Source: RUG14121 sp964533935
Lineage (GTDB): Bacteria; Bacillota_I; Bacilli_A; RF39; UBA660
Reading direction: 5' to 3'
DNA length: 64,000 nt
NCBI GenBank assembly: GCA_964533935.1
Contig: CAZHOG010000006.1
Span: forward strand, 12,693 to 76,692
In this document: positions 1 to 9,963 of the stretch, piece by piece
Numbering within the stretch: position 1 is the stretch's first letter
Layout: the number at the start of each line of letters is the position of its first letter
Program-made: the position numbers and the translations under genes
The notes under the pieces: model-generated
The model's input: only the letters and a program-made list of their open reading frames with translations
Database searches by the model: none
Told to the model about the DNA's origin: nothing

Positions 1-412
1 CAGTAAATATTATATTATCCTCATTTAATTCATTTTTATTATTTATTCCTTCTTGTATCAAATATGGTACTATTTTTTTTCTAGATTTTTCATCACCGGC
101 GGCCATAGGATAATCAGATAAATTATTTTCATTTATAAGATTAATTATTGCTTCATTACATAATGGAAAAGCACCAGTTTTCATCGGGCTTCCACCTCCA
201 AGTGATTTAGAGTGCAATTCCTTTATTTTATCATTTTCTAATTCATATAACTCATTACCATATAATTCAAAAGCACTATATATTTTTAAAACATCAGAAG
301 AAAACTCCTTATTAATTCTATTTTCACCAAGACTTGGTAATCCTTTTATATAATATTCTAATTTTGGGTTTGACTCCAGCACTCTCTTTAACGAACTAGG
401 AATATTTGACAT
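1..412 (-). CDS. Class I/II PLP-dependent aminotransferase, N-terminal part
   Basis: This gene runs off the left edge of the window; about 137 N-terminal residues are visible. The ATG at 412 follows a strong ribosome site (AAGGGGGAA). The visible part resembles the N-terminal region of fold-type I aminotransferases: a GGGSPMKTGAFP segment, then YPMAAGDEKSRKKI (the usual 'Y....G...LR..I' region before the substrate-binding loop), and an ENDNIIFT-like strand at the edge. The PLP lysine lies outside the window, so substrate cannot be judged; amino-acid aminotransferase is a family-level inference. The family call is fairly safe. Confidence 0.72.
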   Translation of the reverse strand, partial: MSNIPSSLKRVLESNPKLEYYIKGLPSLGENRINKEFSSDVLKIYSAFELYGNELYELENDKIKELHSKSLGGGSPMKTGAFPLCNEAIINLINENNLSDYPMAAGDEKSRKKIVPYLIQEGINNKNELNEDNIIFT

Positions 413-450
413 AATATATTCCCCCTTTAATACTATATTAGTATACAATA

Positions 451-479
451 AAAAACCGAATATTAACTATTCAGTTTTT
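451..479 (-). terminator. Intrinsic terminator after the Nudix-like gene
   Basis: An inverted repeat (arms AAAAACcGAATA and TATTCaGTTTTT, five-base loop, one G-U pair) with a T-rich run on the minus strand lies just past the stop of the Nudix-like gene. It separates that gene from the aminotransferase gene. Confidence 0.6.
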
Positions 480-510
480 CTATAATTCATATATTAAAAT
501 TAGATAGGAA

Positions 511-1017
511 TTATTTTATTAAAGGAATTATATATTTTTTTATCCTTGAAATTAATACAGAAGCAATTTCGCCATTATCAATCATTTTTGTTATTTCAAA
601 AAAATCAGCCCATTTTACTGAAGTATAGTACAAAGTATTTAATTTTATAAGTTCCAAACTAAAATCTTTTTCAATAACAATAGTTTTGTATATATAATGA
701 TAAGGATCTCTAAGTTGCATATCGATTTCCTTAATATCACTTAATTGAATATTTAATCCCAATTTATTTTTCAATTCCATAATTGCCGCTTCTTTGTAAA
801 AAATTCCACTTGCAACATTAATATTTATGCTACCATATAAGCCTGGATAATGGAATTTATAATTCAATGCTTTTTTTACCAAAAGAACTTGTTTGCTACT
901 ATTGATAATCCAAATATTTAACGACAAATGATAATAACCATCTTCTATTATTTCTTCTGAATTAATAACCTTATTAATTTTTTTGAATTTTGCATCATAT
1001 AAATCCCATTTTGTCAT
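511..1017 (-). CDS. Nudix-fold protein with degenerate Nudix box
   Basis: This 168-residue protein has the layout of isopentenyl-diphosphate-isomerase-like Nudix proteins: a WDLYD start, a strand GYYHLSLNIWII, and a PGLYGSININVASG turn leading into the Nudix helix. The Nudix box is degraded: where the family has R-E-U-x-E-E-x-G-U this protein reads MELKNKLGL, so the arginine and both metal-binding glutamates of the EE pair are missing. It is therefore probably not a normal pyrophosphohydrolase; it could be a ligand-binding or inactive relative. Its ATG overlaps the stop of the LysR gene (ATGA), so the two are translated together and the regulator may control or sense something linked to this protein. 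Confidence 0.6.
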   Translation of the reverse strand: MTKWDLYDAKFKKINKVINSEEIIEDGYYHLSLNIWIINSSKQVLLVKKALNYKFHYPGLYGSININVASGIFYKEAAIMELKNKLGLNIQLSDIKEIDMQLRDPYHYIYKTIVIEKDFSLELIKLNTLYYTSVKWADFFEITKMIDNGEIASVLISRIKKYIIPLIK

Positions 1018-1910
1018 TTTTCTTCCTCCATATATTCATTTTTTATTGTTTCAATAAATTTATCAATATTCTCAATATTTTTATTTGATTTATGGACTAA
1101 AACAATTTCATCATCAAATAATTTTTCTTTAATTTTTATTTGTTTTAAATCACCTGAAACAAGTTCTGATATTATTGCTTCTTTGTTTAAAACGCATAGG
1201 CCGATATTATTTTTAACTAGATTTTTGCATAATATACTATCATTAACAGATATAACACTTGTGAAAAAAATATCATTTTTAAAGCAGAATTGTTGAAATT
1301 TACCATTTCGTTTATTTGGACACATTGATATTAATTTTGCATCATTTATTTCATCAATACATCTTACATTTGAAAATTGATTATACATTGTTTTACCACA
1401 TACAAAAATATTTTGCAAACTACATAATTTAATTTTTACACTATTATCAAATATCAAATTTGTATAATCTTCATAATCTATTAATATATCAAATTCATCA
1501 GTATATTTTTTGATATCCAATTTTGAATATAATTTAAGATTCAAATGAATATTTGGATATTTATTTATAAATTTCCAAATACTATCTTTAAATATAAAAT
1601 CAGATAAATAATGTCTCACCCCTATTGTTAATTCATCATAAATAAATTCTTCGTTTATAGAAGTGAAATTTTTATTAAGAATTCCAAATGCAGATTTCAA
1701 ATTTTCAAACAAGTAATTTCCCTCTTCAGTTAATTCAAAATTTTTATTGTTTCTTATAATTAAAATTTTATCCAACTGATTTTCTAAATTTTTCACATTG
1801 TAACTTAGTGCGGACTGAGCAATATTCAAATTTTTAGATGCATTAGTAAAGCCACTATAATAAGCAACATAGTAAAAATATTTAAATAAATTTAAATTAA
1901 AGTTATTAAT
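1014..1910 (-). CDS. LysR-family transcriptional regulator
   Basis: The N-terminal winged helix-turn-helix is typical of LysR (FYYVAYYSGFTNASKNLNIAQ followed by SALSYNVKNLE, then an FELTEEG wing) and is followed by an effector-binding domain. From the in-frame TTG at 1829 the HTH would be cut in half; the reading frame stays open to a stop at 1914-1916 and gives a full-length 298-residue LysR protein if translation starts at ATT (1910-1908). No ATG, GTG or TTG occurs in the stretch that encodes the first helix. An ATT start or a small lesion at the original start are the options. The gene before it ends at 1917 and the Nudix-like gene overlaps its stop, so all three form one operon. Target genes are unknown. 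Confidence 0.75.
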   Translation of the reverse strand: MNNFNLNLFKYFYYVAYYSGFTNASKNLNIAQSALSYNVKNLENQLDKILIIRNNKNFELTEEGNYLFENLKSAFGILNKNFTSINEEFIYDELTIGVRHYLSDFIFKDSIWKFINKYPNIHLNLKLYSKLDIKKYTDEFDILIDYEDYTNLIFDNSVKIKLCSLQNIFVCGKTMYNQFSNVRCIDEINDAKLISMCPNKRNGKFQQFCFKNDIFFTSVISVNDSILCKNLVKNNIGLCVLNKEAIISELVSGDLKQIKIKEKLFDDEIVLVHKSNKNIENIDKFIETIKNEYMEEEK

Positions 1911-1916
1911 TTCTTA

Positions 1917-2312
1917 TCATTTCCCCTTTATTTTAAATATAAAATCTTTTTTATCAGTATATACATCTATTTTAAACCCTTTAAGAATCTCAGTCAATTC
2001 ATTATACTTTTTATCATTTGGAATATATGCTATCGTAGGTTTTCTCATATAATGAATAAAATGTTTTTGAATTCGCAGCTGTTGATTTTTAATAGAATTT
2101 CTTTGATCATAATAGTAAATAAATAATTTTTTTGTTTTTTCTGTGTATTCTTTAGAAAACATATTTAAATCATATCCAAATCTAATTGGTATTATTTCTA
2201 ATTCTTCTTCAGTTAATAAATCATTCATTACAAACGCTTCATCATCTTCTATTATTAATGCACATACTTTATATTTTCTATTTATTTCTTCATAAATATC
2301 ATAATCTTCCAA
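1917..2312 (-). CDS. Hypothetical protein
   Basis: I do not recognise this 131-residue protein. It starts at TTG (2312) after a good ribosome site (GAAGGTG, six-base gap). It has no signal peptide or membrane segment. It is rich in acidic residues near the N-terminus (IIEDDEAF, LTEEELEI) and basic and aromatic later (YYYDQRN, QKHFIHYMRKP). It is followed immediately by the LysR gene, so it is probably cotranscribed with that regulator. Confidence 0.6.
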   Translation of the reverse strand: MEDYDIYEEINRKYKVCALIIEDDEAFVMNDLLTEEELEIIPIRFGYDLNMFSKEYTEKTKKLFIYYYDQRNSIKNQQLRIQKHFIHYMRKPTIAYIPNDKKYNELTEILKGFKIDVYTDKKDFIFKIKGK

Positions 2313-2344
2313 AATAGCACCTTCTATAACAATTATATAATAAC

Positions 2345-2370
2345 ATAAAAAAAGCGATAATATCGCTTTA
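2345..2370 (-). terminator. Intrinsic terminator of valS
   Basis: A perfect hairpin AAAGCGATA/TATCGCTTT followed by a T-run on the minus strand; the hairpin includes the valS stop codon. Confidence 0.85.
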
Positions 2371-4896
2371 TTTTAGTAATAATTCTAATGATTTTTGTTC
2401 TTCTGCTAACTTAGCTTTCTCTTGTTCTACTAATGAAGCAGGTGCTTTAGCAACGTAGTTTTCATTAGATAATAATTTTTTACGTCTTTCAATGCTATTT
2501 TTTAAATTTTCAATATTTTTATTTTTCAATTCAATATCTTCTTGTGTAATAGCTTTTTGATAATAAATATCCATATTATATTCTTTATATAAAACACTAT
2601 ATTTATTAATATCTAATTCTTCAGTAATTAGTTTATCGTCTAAACGAAGCATTTTAATGACTAGATCATAATCTGTATCGTTATTAATTTTAACTTTCAT
2701 TTCTTTTGTAATATTATTTTCATTTACAACATTTCTAAATTGTTTAATAAATTCTATAATATCATCAACTTTTTCTTCATCTGCTTCAAATATATAGTTT
2801 TTATCACTAACTGGATATGAACTTACCATAATAGATTCTGTTTCTTTTATTGGTAACATTTGATATATTTCTTCAGTAACGTATGGCATAAAAGGATGTA
2901 ACATTTTTAATATAGAAGTTAGTGTATATAATAATACTGATTTAGTTTCATTCTTTGTAGAAGTAAACTTAGACATTTCTATATAATTATCACAGAAATC
3001 ATCCCAAATAAATGAATACAATTCTGTTCCTACATTATTAAATTCATATTTATCCATAAATTTTCTAACATTATCTATTGTTTTATTTAATTTAGACAAT
3101 ATCCATTTATCTTCAATATTTAAATTATCTAAAGAATAATTTTCTTTTGTTAAATCTTCAATGTTCATTAATACAAATCTAGAAGCATTCCATAATTTAT
3201 TTATGAAATTCCATGAAGCTTTTACTTTATCTTCATCATATCTTAAATCTGTTCCAGCAGCACTACTAGTAGATAAGAAATATCTTAATGCATCTGCACC
3301 ATATTCATCTATAACATCCATAGGATCTACACCATTACCAAGTGATTTAGACATTTTTCTTCCTTCTTTATCACGAATAAGTCCATGAATTAAGCAATCT
3401 TTAAATGGTCTTTTATTAGTAAATTCTAAGCCTTGGAAAGTCATTCTATTAACCCAGAATGGAATAATATCATAACCAGTAACTAATACATCATTTGGAT
3501 AATATCTATTTAATAATGTATCACTTTCTGGCCATCCTAATGTACTAAATGGCCATAGTGCACTACTAAACCATGTATCTAATACATCTTTATCTTGAAT
3601 CCATCCTTCTCCTGGACATTCAACTTGTACTTTCATTTCTTCATCTTTGTACCAAGCAGGAATTCTATGTCCCCACCATAGTTGACGAGAAATACACCAA
3701 TCATATGTTATTTCCATCCAATGGTTCATTGTTTTTTCATATCTTTCAGGTACAAAGTTTACTTTTGTATCTTTATTTTTTTGATTATCTAATACTCTAT
3801 CTGCAAGAGGTCTCATTTTAACAAACCATTGTTTTGATAAGTATGGTTCAACCATACAATCTGTTCTTTCAGAATGTCCAACATTATGAGTTATTTTTTC
3901 TATTTTAATTAAGATATCATTATCTTTTAAATCTTCAACCAATTTCTTACGACATTCAAATCTATCTAATCCTTCATAAACTCCTGCATTACTATTCATA
4001 GTTCCATCAGGATTTAAAACATTAATTCTTTCAAGATTATGTCTATTCCCTACTTCAAAGTCATTAGGGTCATGAGCAGGTGTAATTTTAACAACTCCAG
4101 TACCAAATTCTGGATCAGCATGTTCATCTGCTACAACTGGTATTAGTTTATTAACAATTGGTAAAATAACATTTTTACCAATGTATTTTTGATATCTTTC
4201 ATCATCTTTATTAACTGCTACTGCAGTATCTCCAAATAAAGTTTCAGGTCTTGTTGTAGCAACTTCCAAATATTCATCACTATTTTCAATAAAATATTTT
4301 AAATGATAAAAAGCTCCTTCAACATCTTTATAAATAACTTCTTCTGTAGATAAAGCAGTCATTGCTTCTGGATCCCAGTTAATTATTTTTTCTCCTTTAT
4401 AGATTAATCCTTTATTATATAAATCTATAAATACTTTATTAACTGCCTTATTTAATCCTTCATCTAGCGTAAATCTTTCTTTTGTATAATCTAGAGAAAG
4501 TCCTAATTTAGCCCATTGGTTATGAATATTTTCGGCATACTCATGTTTCCAATCCCAAGCAACTTTTAACCATTCATCTCTTTGCATACCACGAGGATTA
4601 ATACCCATTTCTTTTAGTTTCTTATCAACTTTAGCTTGAGTAGCAATTCCTGCATGATCCATTCCTGGAAGCCATAAAGCATCATATCCATCCATTCTTT
4701 TATAACGAATTAAGATATCTTGTAAAGTTGTATTCCATGCATGTCCTAAATGTAATTTACCTGTTACATTTGGTGGTGGAATAACTATTGTGTAAGCTTT
4801 TTTACTCATATCTCCTGATTCAAATAATTTATTTTTTAACCAGTAATCATATTTTCCTTCTTCAACTTGTTTTGAATTATATTTTGTATCTAACAT
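2368..4896 (-). CDS. valS: Valyl-tRNA synthetase
   Basis: ValS attaches valine to tRNA-Val in the cytoplasm. This is a full-length (842-residue) class I synthetase. The signature HLGH (HIGH box) is at residues 49-52 in the context [15 protein letters not shown], and the KMSKS loop ([11 protein letters not shown]) lies near residue 520; the C-terminus is a charged coiled coil ([15 protein letters not shown]), the tRNA-binding arm of ValS. An upstream in-frame ATG at 4935 lies inside the leader terminator hairpin; the ATG at 4896 follows AAGAAGGATT and begins [10 protein letters not shown], so it is the real start. Expression should follow tRNA-Val charging through the T-box leader upstream. 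Confidence 0.97.
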   Translation of the reverse strand: MLDTKYNSKQVEEGKYDYWLKNKLFESGDMSKKAYTIVIPPPNVTGKLHLGHAWNTTLQDILIRYKRMDGYDALWLPGMDHAGIATQAKVDKKLKEMGINPRGMQRDEWLKVAWDWKHEYAENIHNQWAKLGLSLDYTKERFTLDEGLNKAVNKVFIDLYNKGLIYKGEKIINWDPEAMTALSTEEVIYKDVEGAFYHLKYFIENSDEYLEVATTRPETLFGDTAVAVNKDDERYQKYIGKNVILPIVNKLIPVVADEHADPEFGTGVVKITPAHDPNDFEVGNRHNLERINVLNPDGTMNSNAGVYEGLDRFECRKKLVEDLKDNDILIKIEKITHNVGHSERTDCMVEPYLSKQWFVKMRPLADRVLDNQKNKDTKVNFVPERYEKTMNHWMEITYDWCISRQLWWGHRIPAWYKDEEMKVQVECPGEGWIQDKDVLDTWFSSALWPFSTLGWPESDTLLNRYYPNDVLVTGYDIIPFWVNRMTFQGLEFTNKRPFKDCLIHGLIRDKEGRKMSKSLGNGVDPMDVIDEYGADALRYFLSTSSAAGTDLRYDEDKVKASWNFINKLWNASRFVLMNIEDLTKENYSLDNLNIEDKWILSKLNKTIDNVRKFMDKYEFNNVGTELYSFIWDDFCDNYIEMSKFTSTKNETKSVLLYTLTSILKMLHPFMPYVTEEIYQMLPIKETESIMVSSYPVSDKNYIFEADEEKVDDIIEFIKQFRNVVNENNITKEMKVKINNDTDYDLVIKMLRLDDKLITEELDINKYSVLYKEYNMDIYYQKAITQEDIELKNKNIENLKNSIERRKKLLSNENYVAKAPASLVEQEKAKLAEEQKSLELLLK

Positions 4897-4904
4897 ATTA
4901 ATCC

Positions 4905-5125
4905 TTCTTTCTATAATAAAAAGGTGGTACCACAAAGGACGAAATCATCGTGGTACCACCTTATTTAAACTCAATACTTTAACGCATTCCTGCGGGATAA
5001 TCTTACTATAATTTTTCAGCTATCCAACTCCAAAGCTACCTTCTTGTATCTAATTAATTAACTTTCACCAACCGTTAATTCTCTACGTAATTAAAATACA
5101 ATACTCCTCTTTTTCCTTGTTTTTA
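4905..5125 (-). promoter_or_regulatory. T-box leader of valS
   Basis: On the minus strand the core AGGTGGTACCACGATGATTTC begins the antiterminator region, and the same bases form a 13-bp terminator hairpin (AAGGTGGTACCAC/GTGGTACCACCTT, 4921-4962) followed by a T-run just before valS. Upstream is a long Stem I with an AGTA element and paired TTGTAT/ATACAA arms; GAAGGTAGC after it contains a GTA triplet, a candidate valine specifier (inference). Uncharged tRNA-Val would favour readthrough into valS. The 5' end is approximate. Confidence 0.93.
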
Positions 5126-5148
5126 TATTTTATATATTAAAACATTAA

Positions 5149-6090
5149 TTAAGAAATATCAACACTTTCTTTTAATTCATTATTAATTTTTAATTCAATT
5201 TTATTATCATTTAGTTCTGCTTTAAAATTACTTACTTCATCGATTTTATATTTTTGAGAAGCAATAGTATTAGTATTTAAATCATATAAATAATAATTAT
5301 TACTTAAGTCTTCTACTTCAAGATAATGAGAAACATAATTTAAATATTTAAATGTTTCTATTAATTTAGAAGTTCCATCGTATTTATAAATATTATATGT
5401 ATTATTTTTCATAATAACTGTATTTGCATCAAATGCAATTATTGGATATTTAAAGTGAGATGTAAATTCAGCTTCATTTTTATCTATTAAAAACCAATTT
5501 TCTGCACTTTTAACTATAAATGAATCACTTATTATTTTATTTGTTGCAATATCTATATCTTTTTGTAAAGCTATATAATCATATTTAAATGGTATTACAG
5601 GAGTAACTTGATTATCAATAATGGAAATAACTCCGTATGTTCCATTTATTGATTGAACAATATAATAATCATTTTCAATTCCTACACCATAGTTATTAAC
5701 TGTTTTATATGTTCCTAATAATGTATTATCTTTGACATTATATAAGTTAATTAATGCACTATCTTCTTTTCCATCAATTATAAAAGCATATTCATTATTA
5801 ATTAAAGAAGTTTTTGCAGTACTTTGATAAGAATTTATACCATAATTACTATCTTCACTACTATTTGAAGCATAATCACAATTACTATTTAAACAATCAT
5901 AAGTACCAATTAATTCTTCTTTATTATTATAAAAGTATAATTTATTATTTAAATGAAATAATTTATTAGGATTATCTAATCCACTACCACCTTTAATATG
6001 GTAGTAGATTCCTAATCCAGTTAAAGGAACAATAATAATTAATAAAACTAATATTATTCCAAATGTACCCTTTTTATATTTATTATTCAT
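5149..6090 (-). CDS. Membrane-anchored repeat-module protein (one module)
   Basis: This 313-residue protein has a short basic N-terminus, a transmembrane helix at about residues 9-30 and an extracellular remainder. It starts at an ATG after AGGTGAT. The outside part begins with LYFYNNKEELIGTYDC and carries a YGVISIIDNQVTPVIPFKYD segment, like the WG-type repeats that form beta-propeller-like folds. The same landmarks occur twice in the protein encoded just upstream, whose stop is 8 bases away, so the two are cotranscribed paralogues. Function is unknown; a cell-surface binding or scaffold role is a guess from topology only. Confidence 0.7.
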   Translation of the reverse strand: MNNKYKKGTFGIILVLLIIIVPLTGLGIYYHIKGGSGLDNPNKLFHLNNKLYFYNNKEELIGTYDCLNSNCDYASNSSEDSNYGINSYQSTAKTSLINNEYAFIIDGKEDSALINLYNVKDNTLLGTYKTVNNYGVGIENDYYIVQSINGTYGVISIIDNQVTPVIPFKYDYIALQKDIDIATNKIISDSFIVKSAENWFLIDKNEAEFTSHFKYPIIAFDANTVIMKNNTYNIYKYDGTSKLIETFKYLNYVSHYLEVEDLSNNYYLYDLNTNTIASQKYKIDEVSNFKAELNDNKIELKINNELKESVDIS

Positions 6091-6098
6091 TTTATCAC

Positions 6099-8300
6099 CT
6101 ATTCTACTTCAGTTTCTATAGTACTTACTAGAGTATATACAGCACTACTATATTGATTATTATTTAAGACACTAATTGTAACTGTAGTTCCATTAAATGC
6201 TGCTTTAAATGCTAATTGACCATTACCACAATAATTATTACTATTTAATTGAATTGATTCACTCAATAAAGCTTTTGATGAATCAGTGTATGAATAAACA
6301 TTAATTTTATTTGAAGAATCAACTCCAATAAAATATTCATTATATAATTCAACATAATTAAATGTATTATTTGTTATTTTATTGCCATTCAAATCATAAA
6401 TAACATAGGAATTTCCTTCAAGAACTTTTATATAAGATGAATTATAACCACGTATCTTTCCAGAAGTCTTTTTAGTTATTTCTTTACCAGTCTTATCAAT
6501 TAAACTATATCCTTTAGAATCATTAACTAAATAATTATCTCCAATTATTTCAATAGAATTATAATTAAATGGAATTAATGATGTTAATTTACTATCACCA
6601 TTTATTGCTATAACTCCATATTTACTAGATTTATTTTCAGCAATAATATTAATATTTGAATCTGTTAAATAAGATACATCAGTTGAATTAGTATTTAAAT
6701 TAGTATTAACGCTTAAATATTTACTTAATACTTTTTTATCATTTAAATCATATAAAGCAATAGTAGTATTTGAATTACTTACTGCATTAGGATTATCTTT
6801 AATAAAGATATATCTTTGATTTAATATAGGTATCATTCCTGAACTTGTAGTAAATGTCATATCATTATCAACACTACTTGTATCACTTGCAATAAAGCAA
6901 TTATCAAAACTTGATGACTCTGATGTAACAGTATTTAAATTACTACATTTATATTGACCAACTAAATTAGTTTTAGCATCATCATTATATACATATAAAA
7001 TACCGTCAAAATAATTAATATATTTAGTATATGAAGAAATTCTACCTTCTTCTTTATTTATTGTTTTAGTTTTTCCATTTATTGTTATAACTATATTTGA
7101 TCCTTCAGTTGCAACTTCAAATGGAACATATGAATCTAGTTTATTATTATCTTTATCATATATAACTATTTTTTGATAATATTTATGGTCTAAAGTAAAA
7201 TCTATTCCTGTTTCATTTAATTTATTTTTATTATTATCATAAAAATATAATTTATTATCTTTTACAATTAAAACATAACCATCATATAATTTTGCATAAT
7301 CATAACCATCTTCAAACATTTGGTTATTTTTATAATCATAAATATAATATTTATTTGTATCATCGATAGCTAAAATATATTCATTATTATAATTTACTAT
7401 TTCTTTATTTATAGCTTTAGATATACTTTTTTCAGTATAATCAATTAAATAATTACGACCTGATTCATTGGCAATAATAACTTTATTCTCAGTTTTATCT
7501 TCAGTAATTATTGATAAATTATCATAATTAAAATCTATTTTAGTCTCAACATTATCTTCAGTAAAGTTTAATAAACCATAACTATTAGAATAATCTTTAA
7601 CAATAGCATAATCTTTTATATTAATATTAGTTTTAACACCATTGTATTCTTCTAATTTCTTTTGTTCTTTAATATTATATAATAATATTTTTTCTTCGTC
7701 TTTATTATCGTGAACAAAAACATATTTATCTAATAAAATATTTGATCTAGTTTTTAAAACATTATCTTCTTCATCAACTTTTTTAGTAATATCTAAATTT
7801 TCTTCGATTTCATTATAAGCAACATAGCAAAGTTTTTCATCTTTGTTTTCACATTCATATTTACCTAGTTCTTGATCTTTTGCATCTAAAAATATTAAAA
7901 AGCCATTTTCATAACGATAATTATCTGCTTCAAAAACAACTTCTTCTTCTTTTACAGCATTATCTTTTTTAGTAAAATGTTTTACTGCAAAAAAGATTCC
8001 AACTGCTAATGCTATAATTATCAATACTAAAGATATAATAAAAATAATCTTTTTCTTTTTAGTCATTGCATTCCATTTGTTTTTAATTTTATCTTTTAAT
8101 TTAATTTTTTCTTTCTTTTTATCTTGTTCTATATTATCAGATAATTTTTCAATACCTTCCATCGTTTCTTGAATTGTATCCATTTGTTCATTAATATCAA
8201 TAACTTCTTGTTCTATGTCTAATACTGGTTGCTTGGGATTATTTTCAATATCAGATAATTCAAATAATTCTTTTGTATCTTCTTTTTGGTTATTTTCCAT
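6099..8300 (-). CDS. Membrane-anchored repeat-module protein (two modules)
   Basis: A 733-residue protein with an acidic N-terminal cytoplasmic stretch (about residues 1-80, probably coiled), one transmembrane helix at about 84-107 after a lysine cluster, and a large outer part. That part holds two copies of the module also seen in the next gene: each opens with a strand such as NGFLIFLD or DGILYVYND, then GxYxC, and later a YGLL/YGVI segment ending in FNYDNL or FNYNSI. Module boundaries are roughly 120-400 and 420-730. There is no catalytic motif I can identify. The ATG at 8300 follows TAGGAG. The gene and its smaller paralogue form an operon. Confidence 0.72.
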   Translation of the reverse strand: MENNQKEDTKELFELSDIENNPKQPVLDIEQEVIDINEQMDTIQETMEGIEKLSDNIEQDKKKEKIKLKDKIKNKWNAMTKKKKIIFIISLVLIIIALAVGIFFAVKHFTKKDNAVKEEEVVFEADNYRYENGFLIFLDAKDQELGKYECENKDEKLCYVAYNEIEENLDITKKVDEEDNVLKTRSNILLDKYVFVHDNKDEEKILLYNIKEQKKLEEYNGVKTNINIKDYAIVKDYSNSYGLLNFTEDNVETKIDFNYDNLSIITEDKTENKVIIANESGRNYLIDYTEKSISKAINKEIVNYNNEYILAIDDTNKYYIYDYKNNQMFEDGYDYAKLYDGYVLIVKDNKLYFYDNNKNKLNETGIDFTLDHKYYQKIVIYDKDNNKLDSYVPFEVATEGSNIVITINGKTKTINKEEGRISSYTKYINYFDGILYVYNDDAKTNLVGQYKCSNLNTVTSESSSFDNCFIASDTSSVDNDMTFTTSSGMIPILNQRYIFIKDNPNAVSNSNTTIALYDLNDKKVLSKYLSVNTNLNTNSTDVSYLTDSNINIIAENKSSKYGVIAINGDSKLTSLIPFNYNSIEIIGDNYLVNDSKGYSLIDKTGKEITKKTSGKIRGYNSSYIKVLEGNSYVIYDLNGNKITNNTFNYVELYNEYFIGVDSSNKINVYSYTDSSKALLSESIQLNSNNYCGNGQLAFKAAFNGTTVTISVLNNNQYSSAVYTLVSTIETEVE

Positions 8301-8353
8301 AATTTAGCACTCCTATCATAAAAAATTATATCATATATATGTTTTTTTTCACA

Positions 8354-8380
8354 CAAAAAAATCAAGATAATCTTGATTTT
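8354..8380 (-). terminator. Intrinsic terminator of the 527-residue flavoprotein gene
   Basis: Hairpin ATCAAGAT/ATCTTGAT at 8361-8377 followed on the minus strand by a T-run, touching the stop codon of the flavoprotein gene. Confidence 0.85.
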
Positions 8381-9963
8381 TATATTTTATATTTGGTAAT
8401 TATCTTTTCATATACTTTTATTCCATCTATAGCCGCTGATGTTATGCCACCGGCATAACCAGCTCCTTCACCACATGGATATATTCCATGAATATTACTT
8501 TCGTAATTATCATCTCTTATAATTCTAACTGGTGATGATGTTCTACTTTCAACACCAGCTATTATTGCATCACCAGTGGCATATCCTTTTATCTTTTTAT
8601 CAAAAGTTTCAATACTATTAATAATAGATTCATTTATATATTTAGGAAAAATATCATTTATGTTTGCTAATGTATAATTTCCTTTAAAAATAGGTTCTAT
8701 TGTTCCAAGATTTTTTGAAACAATATTATTTTTATAATCTTTATATAATTGTATTGGAATCATACCTTTTCCAATATCATATGCTTTTCTTTCCAAACTT
8801 CTTTGAAACTCAACTCCATCAAGGGCATTTTTGCCAAAATCATCTGGCGTTACAGTAACAATAATAGCACTATTAGCATTTAAAGATTCTCTTTTATAAT
8901 TACTCATTCCATTTATAGATAACATTCCTTCTTCTGATGAAGAATTAACCACGTATCCACCTGGGCACATGCAGAATGTATATATACCACGATTATTATA
9001 ATTATTTGTTAATTTATAACTTGCTGCAGGTAATATATCACTTTCATATAATCCATATTGTGAATAATTAATCATTTTTTGTGGATGTTCTATTCTAATT
9101 CCTACTGCAAATGGTTTAGCTTGCATATTAATTTTATTATTATAAAGCATTTCAAAAGTATCTCTTGCACTATGTCCAATAGCTAAAACCATTAAATCAC
9201 AATCAATATATTCTTGATTATTTATTTCAATCTTAACTAATTTATCATCTTCATAAATAATATTAGTTAGAACGGTATTATACTTAAAAGTTCCACCCAT
9301 CGTCTCAATATTTATACGCATGTTTTTTACAACATTTCTTAAAAGATCTGTCCCAATATGAGGTTTATTTTCATATAAAATTTCTGCAGGTGCACCATTT
9401 TCTACAAATATCTCTAATACTTTTCTTTGACGATTATTATTATCTTTTACTAATGTATTTAGTTTTCCATCTGAAAAAGTTCCTGCACCACCTTCTCCAA
9501 ATAAAACATTTGAATTAGTATTTAATTTATTTGATTTCCAAAATTCTTCTACATCTTTAATTCTATCTTCAACTTTTTTTCCGCGTTCAATAATAATTGG
9601 TTTATAACCTTTAGAAGCTAACATATATGCACAGAATAATCCAGCAGGCCCTGCTCCAACAATAATTGGTTGATGTTTTAATTTTAAATTTCCTGTAATA
9701 TTAGAACAAAATTCTTTACTAGGTGCAATTAAGATATCTAAAGATTTATTCCTCTTCATGATTACATCTTCATTACTTATTTCAACATCTATTTCATACA
9801 CAAAATATATCAAAGGCTTTTTTCTAGCATCAATAGATTTTTTGATTATTTCAATTTTTAGTATATCATTATTACTAACATTTAATTTCTTACATATTAT
9901 TGATTTAATATTCTTAATATTATCTTCTTTTATATCAATTTTTATTTGTCTAATTCTAATCAT
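8380..9963 (-). CDS. FAD-dependent dehydrogenase, COG2509 type
   Basis: A 527-residue predicted flavoprotein. Residues about 1-90 form a small N-terminal alpha/beta domain (IRIRQIKIDIKEDN). The dinucleotide-binding motif GAGPAGLFCAYMLASKGYKP begins near residue 103 and is followed by an ERGKKVEDR acidic strand end, then FGEGGAGTFSDGKLNT, which is diagnostic of the uncharacterised COG2509 family. A C-terminal GEGAGYAGGITSAAIDG segment is the second FAD contact. It overlaps the end of the next flavoprotein gene by 8 bases. The substrate is unknown; the fold and cofactor are confident. Confidence 0.9.
   Translation of the reverse strand: MIRIRQIKIDIKEDNIKNIKSIICKKLNVSNNDILKIEIIKKSIDARKKPLIYFVYEIDVEISNEDVIMKRNKSLDILIAPSKEFCSNITGNLKLKHQPIIVGAGPAGLFCAYMLASKGYKPIIIERGKKVEDRIKDVEEFWKSNKLNTNSNVLFGEGGAGTFSDGKLNTLVKDNNNRQRKVLEIFVENGAPAEILYENKPHIGTDLLRNVVKNMRINIETMGGTFKYNTVLTNIIYEDDKLVKIEINNQEYIDCDLMVLAIGHSARDTFEMLYNNKINMQAKPFAVGIRIEHPQKMINYSQYGLYESDILPAASYKLTNNYNNRGIYTFCMCPGGYVVNSSSEEGMLSINGMSNYKRESLNANSAIIVTVTPDDFGKNALDGVEFQRSLERKAYDIGKGMIPIQLYKDYKNNIVSKNLGTIEPIFKGNYTLANINDIFPKYINESIINSIETFDKKIKGYATGDAIIAGVESRTSSPVRIIRDDNYESNIHGIYPCGEGAGYAGGITSAAIDGIKVYEKIITKYKI

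Noticed and set aside
3161..3821. Plus-strand frames inside valS
   Set aside because: They lie within a complete valS on the other strand, have no ribosome site, and their hydrophobic, Ser/Leu-rich composition is typical of an antisense shadow.
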